Assembly: GCF_003859805.1 (NCBI RefSeq)
Contig: NZ_RQZG01000007.1
Location: forward strand, 1-64,000
Length of the DNA stretch: 64,000 nt
Direction: 5' to 3'
Source: Arachnia propionica
GTDB lineage: Bacteria; Actinomycetota; Actinomycetes; Propionibacteriales; Propionibacteriaceae
Below the pieces are notes generated by a model. That model was given only the letters and a program-made list of their open reading frames with translations, was not told the DNA's origin and did not search any database. Positions within the stretch are counted from its first letter, which is position 1; each line of letters starts with the position of its first letter. The translations under genes were made by a program, and so were the position numbers. Below, in pieces: positions 58,234-64,000 of this stretch.

Positions 58234-59187
58234 TCATCCCTCCTTCACGACGCAGGGTTCCTGTCGTCCCCCTGCCAACTCGGCCCGACACAACGTCGCC
58301 GCCCCGACCAGGGAACCGTCGGTGAGGTGTCGGGACACCCTCAGCTCCGGGACGCAGGGGAAGCCGGCCACCAGGTGCGCCCTGACGATCGGGGCCCAGT
58401 GCTGGAAGGAACCGGCCAGCCCACCTCCGAACACGATCAGCTCCGGGTCCACCAGGGTGCAGAGATTCCCCAGCATCGTGGCCAGCAGCAGCGCACTCTG
58501 CCCGACGACGGCCCGGGCCAGCGGGTCCGTGGCCTCGAAGAGTTCCCGGGCCCCCAGCTGACGACCCAGCAGACGTGAGGCACGCCGTCCCAGGGCCTGG
58601 CCCCCGAGCAGTTCCTCCAGTGGTGCCGGGAACCCCTCGGGTGCCGTGCTCCCCGACAACGGGTCCGGCCTCATGTAGCCGATCTCCCCGGCGGCCCGGT
58701 GTGCCCCGACGAGGATCCGCCCGTGGACCACCAGCGCGGCGGCCACCCCGGTGCCGAGGTTGACGTACAGGCCGGGGTCGACCCCCCGCAGCTGACCGGT
58801 GGTCACCTCCGCGTGGGCGGCGGCCCTGACATCGTTCTCGAAGCGGATGCTGAGGTCACCGAGTTCCTGACGCAACAGCCCGGCCAGGGCGGTGTCCTGC
58901 CAGGCCGGGGTGTTGGGGGACAGTTCGACGACGTCCTCGCCCGCGAGCAGTCCCGGGCGCACGACCACGCACAGCTCGAATCGGCTGCTCCACCGCAGTG
59001 TCCGACGCACGTGCTCCCGCAGCCGCTCGAGGGCGAGGTCACGCGGTGTCGTCGCGGTGGGTGTGGCCACCCGGAAGGAGTCGAGGATGTCCCCGGTGGC
59101 GCTGACCCGGGCGAAGGCGGTCTTCGTGCCACCGATGTCGATGGCCAACGCCGAGACCGCAGGGTCAGCGCCACGGTCCGGGGTCAC
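58234..59187 (-). CDS. ROK-family sugar kinase
   Basis: This 317-residue kinase has the ATP-phosphate motif ALAIDIGGTKTAFA (about 12-25), the catalytic Asp in IRFENDVRAAAHAE, YVNLGTGVAAALVVHGRI and GAHRAAGEIGYMRP (sugar-binding Glu/His). The zinc-finger cysteines found in many ROK proteins are absent. Its substrate is probably a hexose, N-acetylglucosamine or mannosamine. The GTG start overlaps the upstream hydrolase stop by 4 bp, and its stop abuts the deacetylase gene, so kinase and deacetylase are coupled. This would phosphorylate the sugar made by the upstream enzymes. Confidence 0.82.
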   Translation of the reverse strand: MTPDRGADPAVSALAIDIGGTKTAFARVSATGDILDSFRVATPTATTPRDLALERLREHVRRTLRWSSRFELCVVVRPGLLAGEDVVELSPNTPAWQDTALAGLLRQELGDLSIRFENDVRAAAHAEVTTGQLRGVDPGLYVNLGTGVAAALVVHGRILVGAHRAAGEIGYMRPDPLSGSTAPEGFPAPLEELLGGQALGRRASRLLGRQLGARELFEATDPLARAVVGQSALLLATMLGNLCTLVDPELIVFGGGLAGSFQHWAPIVRAHLVAGFPCVPELRVSRHLTDGSLVGAATLCRAELAGGRQEPCVVKEG

Positions 59188-60425
59188 TTCTTGGTCCCGG
59201 CCAGCACGAACGGGTTGAGCCCCTGCTCGGCCATGATGAACCAGGCCGTGGTGCCGGTGTGCAGGCTGGCGTGGTTGCGCTCCTCCCCACCGGCGTATCC
59301 CTCCTTCGAGTTGGCCTGGATCCCCTTGCCGTCGGCATTGATGCCGTTGACCTGGATCTCACGCAGGGTCTGGAGGTAGACCTCGGCCTGGGCCCGGTGC
59401 GAGGGGTTGCCGCTGAGCTTGAGCGCGAGGGCCATGTGGGCGGTGCCCTCCAACCAGACCGTGTCGTCGTTGTGATCTGCATTGTCGGGATTGGTCTGCC
59501 AGGCGTAGAGGACCCCGGTGATCATCTTCTCGGCATAGGTGGGATCGGTCACCTCGAGGTTGCCCATGACCCAGTCGAGGGCCATCAGGTAGCGGTGCCT
59601 GCCCCGGACCATGTATCCCCACGACTGCACGTCCTCGGGGTTGAACTCGTCGACATTGGTGGCGATGCCGTTCTCGGTGCTGCCGATGTGGAAGCGCCCC
59701 TCGAGCACGTCCCACATGCTGCGCACGAAGGTCTCGGCACGCATCCGCGCCATGCTCCACCGGGGTTCCCCGGTCAGCTCTCCGAGCATCCCGAACAGAC
59801 CCACCATGTCGATGTTGTGCTCGGTCGACTTCCACTCGAGCTTGTCTCCACCGGAGCGGTACCCACCGGTGAAGCCCCCGACACCGCGGATGTCACCGGT
59901 CTCGTCGAGCAACCACTCACCGATGCGCACCGCCCCGTCGAGGTACTTGCGTTCCCCGGTGACGTGGGCGAGATGGGCCAGGGCCATGCCGGCCCAGGCC
60001 TGGTTGCCCGCGGCCGATCCCCAGGTCTGGATGTTGGGAACGCCCTCGGCGTCGAAGAGGTGCTCGGGGCCGTAGGCGTTGCGCAGTCGACCATCACCGA
60101 TCGGGTCGTTGGCCTGCATCTGCAGCAGTGCATCCCCCATGATCCGAGCCCGGGCCAAGGAGTCGGGGCTGTCCTTGCGGTTGGCGTAGACGATGATCAT
60201 CAAGGCGTTGTCGTAGGTGAGCGAGTTGTCCCAGAAGTCCAGGAAACCCCGGTGATAGCTCGACGGGACACGCAGCTGGTCGCCGCTGCCCCACTCGTCC
60301 ATCGCCTCGTCGAGGTGAAGGTAGGCGTTGCGGACCGCCGTGCTCTCGGTGCTGGCGTGCGCCGGGGCGGGCAGACACAGGGCCACCGCCATGACGGCGG
60401 CGAGGGTTCTGAGGATCGTCTTCAT
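59184..60425 (-). CDS. Secreted six-hairpin (alpha/alpha barrel) glycoside hydrolase-like protein
   Basis: This 413-residue protein has a signal peptide (TILRTLAAVMAVALCLPAPAHA, cut near 25). The mature protein has repeated helix pairs of the six-hairpin fold, with aromatic-rich turns: YHRGFLDFWDNSLTYDNALMIIVYANR, WGSAAGNQAWAGMALAHLAHVTGERKYLDGAVRIGEWLLD, TEHNIDMVGLFGML, and WLEGTAHMALALKLSG. Similar proteins are glycosidases or epimerases that act on sugars at chain ends. The exact family and catalytic residues are not certain. It overlaps the kinase by 4 bp and the upstream dehydrogenase by 4 bp. Confidence 0.7.
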   Translation of the reverse strand: MKTILRTLAAVMAVALCLPAPAHASTESTAVRNAYLHLDEAMDEWGSGDQLRVPSSYHRGFLDFWDNSLTYDNALMIIVYANRKDSPDSLARARIMGDALLQMQANDPIGDGRLRNAYGPEHLFDAEGVPNIQTWGSAAGNQAWAGMALAHLAHVTGERKYLDGAVRIGEWLLDETGDIRGVGGFTGGYRSGGDKLEWKSTEHNIDMVGLFGMLGELTGEPRWSMARMRAETFVRSMWDVLEGRFHIGSTENGIATNVDEFNPEDVQSWGYMVRGRHRYLMALDWVMGNLEVTDPTYAEKMITGVLYAWQTNPDNADHNDDTVWLEGTAHMALALKLSGNPSHRAQAEVYLQTLREIQVNGINADGKGIQANSKEGYAGGEERNHASLHTGTTAWFIMAEQGLNPFVLAGTKK

Positions 60426-61495
60426 CGGTGAACTCCTTTCACAAGATCGTGGGTTTCGTCGGTTTCGTCCTCCGGCACCGGGACCCGGCGTCTCGCACCG
60501 GAGGCAGCCGCGTCGTAGAAGGCTCGCGCCGCGGCTAGGTTGCGCCAGGCGTCGCGGACGGTGCCGAGCGCGTTGTGCTTCCCGCGGATCCGGTCCACCA
60601 GGGGCTGGATCAGGTCGGAGTCGTCGGGCAGGGGGTCGAGCTCCACCCACCCCGAGGGGGCACCCCCCGAGGCGCGCAGGACAGTGGTGCGGGAGTTGAT
60701 GGTGTCGATGGCCAGCGACCCGGATGTCCCGTTGAGGGTGGTGGTGATCCGCCATGCCCCCTCGGCACCGGTCCAGGTGTCCTCCATCGTCGCGACCACC
60801 CCGCCGTCGAAGGTGAAGATGGCGTGGCCGTAGTCCTCCACCGCGAGCTCCGGGTACCGCAGGTTCGCCGTGACACCCACCACGTCCACCGGTTCCTGCC
60901 CGAGCAGCCAGCGCAACCGGTCGATCTGGTAGATCGAGTGGTCGATCCAGGCCCCGCCGGGAGCCCGCGCCTCCTCCACCCACCAGCCCGGGGAGTCGGA
61001 GTCGTGCCAGGCCTTCGGCAACACCCCGCACAGGGCGAAGTCGGCGGAGACGATCTCCCCCAGGGCGCCGGAACGGACCAGCTCGAGGAGCCGTTGGTTC
61101 TGCGCGGTCATCCGGGAGCGCGACTCGGCGGGGATGAACTGCACCCCGGCCTCCTCGACGGCCCTGACCACGGCGCTGGCCTCCTGCAGCGTTCGCGCCA
61201 CCGGTTTGACCGAGACGACGTGCTTGCCGGCCTCCGCCGCGTCGATGCAGACCTGCGGGTTCTCGTCCACGCTGGGGAAGGAGCCGATCGCCTCGATCCC
61301 GGGGTCGGCCAGGGCTTCCGCCACCGAGGTCGTGAATCGCACCCCCAGTTCGTCCGCGAGGACCCTGCCGCGTCGCGGATCACGGTCGACGATGAGCTGC
61401 AGGGTGGTCTCGGGGTGGGCGCTCAACCCGTGGGCCAGCGGCACGGCCGAGTACCAGTGGTCGAGACCGATGAGTGCGAAGTTGATCGATGTCAT
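60422..61495 (-). CDS. Gfo/Idh/MocA-family oxidoreductase
   Basis: This 357-residue NAD(P)-dependent sugar or sugar-acid dehydrogenase has an N-terminal Rossmann domain (INFALIGLDHWYSAVPLA; the usual GxGxxG reads GLDHWY, so cofactor binding is unusual), EKP-type motif replaced by VSVKPVARTLQEA (Lys-Pro kept), and the C-terminal GGAWIDHSIYQIDRLRWLLG (catalytic Asp/His pair). It is the first gene of the operon with the hydrolase, kinase and deacetylase. GGAGGTGAACCC precedes the ATG at 61495. Two such enzymes (this and 62834) flank the repressor. Confidence 0.82.
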   Translation of the reverse strand: MTSINFALIGLDHWYSAVPLAHGLSAHPETTLQLIVDRDPRRGRVLADELGVRFTTSVAEALADPGIEAIGSFPSVDENPQVCIDAAEAGKHVVSVKPVARTLQEASAVVRAVEEAGVQFIPAESRSRMTAQNQRLLELVRSGALGEIVSADFALCGVLPKAWHDSDSPGWWVEEARAPGGAWIDHSIYQIDRLRWLLGQEPVDVVGVTANLRYPELAVEDYGHAIFTFDGGVVATMEDTWTGAEGAWRITTTLNGTSGSLAIDTINSRTTVLRASGGAPSGWVELDPLPDDSDLIQPLVDRIRGKHNALGTVRDAWRNLAAARAFYDAAASGARRRVPVPEDETDETHDLVKGVHR

Positions 61496-61544
61496 GGGTT
61501 CACCTCCGATCATGGCCCGCGTCCTCGCGGAACATTTTCTAAGG

Positions 61545-61573
61545 AGTATTCATTAATACATCGATCCTGTCAA
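61545..61573 (-). promoter_or_regulatory. Operon promoter with overlapping ROK operator
   Basis: TTGACA (61573-61568) overlaps the stop codon of the repressor gene; after 17 nt comes AATACT (61550-61545). The palindrome GTATT-CATT-AATAC (61546-61559) covers the -10 box. It shares TTAATA/TATT with the site at 62791. Confidence 0.65.
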
Positions 61574-62751
61574 TCGGAAGCCCGCCGCACCCCCGAGCGG
61601 AACATGGCCTCACGTGCGGCCTCGAGCCCCAGGTCGAGCGCCCCTCGCAGCGTGGCATCGGCATTCAGCGCCGCCACGTCGAGGCGGACCCGGAACGGAC
61701 TGCGCCTGGCCACCGCCTCCCCGATCTGCTCGAGATGACCGCCGAGCCTGGCCCCGATGCCCCCACCCAGGACGATGCACTCGGGATCCAGGACCGCATT
61801 GATGGCGATCACCGCCGCCGCGACCCCCGCCACGAAACGCTCCATCACCCGCCCCGCCGCGGGATCCCCCTCGTCCAGCAGCCGCAGGACGTCCTCCGGA
61901 CCGACACCACCCAACCCCAGCTCCCTGGCCGAGGCGGTGAGCGCACGCGCCGAGACGACGTCCTCCAGCACCCGCTCACCACCGCCCCCGTCGGCGGCGG
62001 TGAGCAGGTAGGCCAGCTCACCCGCGGCCCCGTGGAAGCCGCGATGGAGCCGGCCGTTGAGGATGGTGGCCAGTCCGGCACCGGTGCCGATGTGGAAGTA
62101 GGCGAAGGACTCGTAGCGTCCCGCACGTCCGTGGATGGACTCGGCGAGGGCCGCGAGGTTGACGTCGTTCTCGATCCGCACCTGCCCGCCGAGCTCCTCG
62201 ACGAGCATGTTGATCAGCTTCGGCCGATGCCAGCCCGGCAGCTGATCGGCGTAGTCCACCACCCCACGCTTCGGGGCGAACACCCCCGGGGAGCCGATGA
62301 CCGCATGGGTGCGCTCGGGGTCGAGGCCGAGCCTCTTCCTGGCCTGGGCCACCTCCGCGGAGATCAGCTCCACCAACGCACCGGCACTCCTGGCGACGTT
62401 GCGCACGTCGTGGCGGTACAACTCACCACCAGCGATGTCGACCACCGCCACCCGCACCCAGACCCGACCGATGTCGATGGCGACGACGAACCCCGCATCC
62501 GCCCTGACCTGGTAGAGCCGGGCCGGTCGCCCCAGCTCCCGGGCGTCGTTGCCCAACGCGACGACGAGCTGCGCCTCCTCCATCTCGTTGAGGGCCGCGA
62601 TGACCGTGGGCTGGGACAGCCCCGAGGCCCGGGCCAGTGCGGGGCGGGTCGACGCCCCCTGGGACAGCAGGGTGTCGAACAACACCCGCTGGTTCATCTC
62701 ACGGATGAGCTTGGGGCCTTTGCCCAGAAGCCGATCGCCACCCGCCGACAT
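61570..62751 (-). CDS. ROK-family transcriptional repressor
   Basis: This 393-residue regulator has a winged-helix N-terminus (RVLFDTLLSQGASTRPALARASGLSQPTVIAALNEMEEAQLV, about 21-61) followed by a ROK domain: FVVAIDIGRVWVRVAVVDI, IENDVNLAALAESIHGRAG, FHIGTGAGLATILNGRLHRGFHGAAGELAYLL. The ligand is probably a sugar or sugar acid. The ATG at 62751 follows GAGAGG, and a longer in-frame version starting at 62766 lacks a site. It lies between two divergent dehydrogenase units, and palindromes overlap both promoters, so it is likely to repress the entire cluster and itself. Confidence 0.85.
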   Translation of the reverse strand: MSAGGDRLLGKGPKLIREMNQRVLFDTLLSQGASTRPALARASGLSQPTVIAALNEMEEAQLVVALGNDARELGRPARLYQVRADAGFVVAIDIGRVWVRVAVVDIAGGELYRHDVRNVARSAGALVELISAEVAQARKRLGLDPERTHAVIGSPGVFAPKRGVVDYADQLPGWHRPKLINMLVEELGGQVRIENDVNLAALAESIHGRAGRYESFAYFHIGTGAGLATILNGRLHRGFHGAAGELAYLLTAADGGGGERVLEDVVSARALTASARELGLGGVGPEDVLRLLDEGDPAAGRVMERFVAGVAAAVIAINAVLDPECIVLGGGIGARLGGHLEQIGEAVARRSPFRVRLDVAALNADATLRGALDLGLEAAREAMFRSGVRRASD

Positions 62752-62770
62752 GTCAGTCCTCTCCACAGTG

Positions 62771-62817
62771 TTGCCAACTCAACCCTGTTAGTTAATACTA
62801 TTAACAATCTTGTGCAA
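62771..62817. promoter_or_regulatory. Divergent promoters with ROK operator
   Basis: The operator is the perfect palindrome GTTAATACTATTAAC (62791-62805). For the plus strand TTGCCA (62771-62776) and AATACT (62794-62799) are 17 nt apart. For the minus strand TTGCAC (62817-62812) and TAACTA (62794-62789) are also 17 nt apart. The palindrome overlaps both -10 boxes. Confidence 0.65.
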
Positions 62818-62833
62818 CGGAGCAAGGAGCACC

Positions 62834-63964
62834 ATGACTCAGCAGTCCCCGCTACGGTTCGGGATCCTCGGGGCAGGCATGATCGCTGGCGACGAGGACG
62901 GATACCTGCCCAACCTATCCGGCCTCACGGACAAAGTTGAAGTGGTCGCGGTCGCCGATGTGGTGCCTGACCACGCGGAACACACGGCCCGGAGGTTCGG
63001 CATCGACACCGTCCACGCGTCCCTGGCGGAGATGCTCCGAGACGACCGCGTCGAGGCCGTGGCCAACCTCACCCCCATCTCAGTGCACGCGGAGACCTCC
63101 ATGTCCATCCTCCGCAGCGGCCGCCACCTGCTCTCCGAGAAACCGCTGGCCACCACCGTGGCCGAGGCCGACGCGCTCATCGAGGAGGCCACGCGGCAGT
63201 CGGTGGTCGTCGTGTGCGCTCCCCCCGACACCCTCTACGCCCAGTACCAGGAAGCCCGCCGCATCATCGACCAGGGCCGGATCGGGAAGGTCTGCTTCGC
63301 CCGCGTGCGCAGCTCCCACGCCGGACCCGGTGGCGGCCCCGACGGCTGGCCCTTCGACCCCACCTGGTTCTACCAGCCGGGTGGTGGCCCCCTGTTCGAC
63401 ATGGGGGTCTACGGCATCCACGAGATCACCAGCCTGCTGGGACCGGCCAGGCGCGTCTCCGCCTTCGGCGGCATCACCGAGGACATCCGCACCGTCCGCG
63501 GCACCGGGCCGTTCGGTGGCCTGGAGATCCCCGTGACCACCCCCGACAACTTCCTGTTCATGCTCGACTTCGGGGACTCCACCTACGCCGTGATCGACGC
63601 CACCTTCAACGTCCTGGCCACCCGGGCGCCCAAGGTGGAGGTCTTCGGCAGACGAGGGGCACTCGCCATCCACCACCGCGACACCAACCCCCTCGAGGTC
63701 TTCGTCCAGGACCTCGAACCCGGGGTGGATGCCTGGCTGGACCCACGGGAGCTCACCCGGGCCGAGAACCTCCGTGAACAGGAGCTGCACCGCGCCATGC
63801 TGATGGAGCACCTGGTCGACTGCGTCAGGACCGGGCAGCCCCCCATCGCCGATGCCCACCGGGCCCGACACGCCCTCGAGGTCATGACCGCCGCGGTGGA
63901 ATCCGCCGCCACCGGCCGTGTCGTCGACCTCACCACCACGTTCCGGACTCCCCATGCGCGATGA
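62834..63964 (+). CDS. Gfo/Idh/MocA-family oxidoreductase
   Basis: This 376-residue dehydrogenase has a standard Rossmann site (RFGILGAGMIAGDEDGYLP, GxGxxA type), the EKP motif LLSEKPLATTVAEAD (about 102-116), PGGGPLFDMGVYGIHEITSLLG with the catalytic Asp and His (about 191-212), and a C-terminal sheet domain. It probably oxidises a cyclic sugar, inositol or uronic acid. CAAGGAGC is the ribosome site. Divergent from the repressor, it is controlled by the shared operator. The following gene begins inside its last codons. Confidence 0.88.
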   Translation: MTQQSPLRFGILGAGMIAGDEDGYLPNLSGLTDKVEVVAVADVVPDHAEHTARRFGIDTVHASLAEMLRDDRVEAVANLTPISVHAETSMSILRSGRHLLSEKPLATTVAEADALIEEATRQSVVVVCAPPDTLYAQYQEARRIIDQGRIGKVCFARVRSSHAGPGGGPDGWPFDPTWFYQPGGGPLFDMGVYGIHEITSLLGPARRVSAFGGITEDIRTVRGTGPFGGLEIPVTTPDNFLFMLDFGDSTYAVIDATFNVLATRAPKVEVFGRRGALAIHHRDTNPLEVFVQDLEPGVDAWLDPRELTRAENLREQELHRAMLMEHLVDCVRTGQPPIADAHRARHALEVMTAAVESAATGRVVDLTTTFRTPHAR

Positions 63965-64000
63965 CATCCCTGCCGACGAGGTGACCCTGCTCTCACCCGA
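63954..64000 (+). CDS. Start of the next gene (partial)
   Basis: An ATG at 63954 overlaps the dehydrogenase stop by 11 nt and reads MRDDIPADEVTLLSP to the window edge without a stop. An ATG at 63961 in another frame closes after 7 codons. The overlap is typical of a coupled operon gene; the product cannot be named. Confidence 0.5.
   Translation, partial: MRDDIPADEVTLLSP

Overview
The window is high-GC, gene-dense bacterial chromosome from an actinobacterium. A Propionibacteriaceae-type organism (Arachnia or Tessaracoccus-like) fits best. The clues are a SepX/GlpR divisome gene beside a gephyrin-like Glp/MoeA, leaderless promoters (a -10 box followed by about 6 nt and then the start codon) in front of many genes, strongly G/C-biased third codon positions, and a respiratory NrfHA nitrite reductase encoded with its own system II cytochrome c maturation genes. 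The family assignment is inference; no rRNA lies in the window.

Layout, left to right. 1-4.2 kb is an accessory segment next to a tRNA-Ala(CGC) gene: a 1184-residue SIR2-domain protein of anti-phage type and a nested inverted repeat. 4.4-14.8 kb is mostly housekeeping: SepX/GlpR and Glp/MoeA, 5-formyl-THF cyclo-ligase, an FmdB-type zinc ribbon, a SAF-domain protein, MscL, a UDP-glucose pyrophosphorylase, a lipoprotein, a glutamine synthetase-family enzyme, RNase Z and a double-VOC protein. 14.9-33 kb holds metabolic and transport genes: bifunctional proline catabolism protein PutA, two methyltransferases, a polyketide-cyclase/epimerase fusion, an AbrB-regulated ABC exporter, alpha/beta hydrolases, a nucleosidase, an SDR, Old Yellow Enzyme and a P2-type cation ATPase. 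Within it are a broken Fic gene and a striking 131-bp palindromic repeat array at 26041-26171. 33-46 kb mixes toxin-antitoxin genes with sugar uptake: a VapC gene broken by a 28-bp tandem duplication, a BCCT transporter, a ROK regulator divergent from a complete alpha-glucoside import and hydrolysis operon (binding protein, two permeases, two GH13 enzymes), an intact VapBC pair, and an intact Fic toxin/antitoxin pair lying between two 133-136 bp direct repeats derived from a degraded phosphotransferase gene.

46.5-53.1 kb is one minus-strand operon, nrfH-nrfA-TPR-ccdA-resB-resC-tlpA. It encodes a pentaheme ammonia-forming nitrite reductase, its tetraheme quinol dehydrogenase and the machinery that attaches their hemes. 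53.2-57.4 kb carries a DUF2254 membrane protein flanked by two unrecognised soluble proteins. 57.4-64 kb is an amino-sugar or modified-sugar cluster: PIG-L deacetylase, ROK kinase, secreted six-hairpin hydrolase, two Gfo/Idh/MocA dehydrogenases and a ROK repressor. Two matching TTAATA-type palindromes overlap the cluster's promoters, so its likely regulon can be read from the sequence.

Several genes are visibly decaying: a SoFic-like Fic protein, VapC, an aminoglycoside-phosphotransferase-like kinase, and a possible membrane-protein remnant upstream of abrB. These decayed genes and the repeats gather at 22-26 kb, 33 kb and 44-46 kb, which look like the plastic parts of an otherwise ordinary chromosome.
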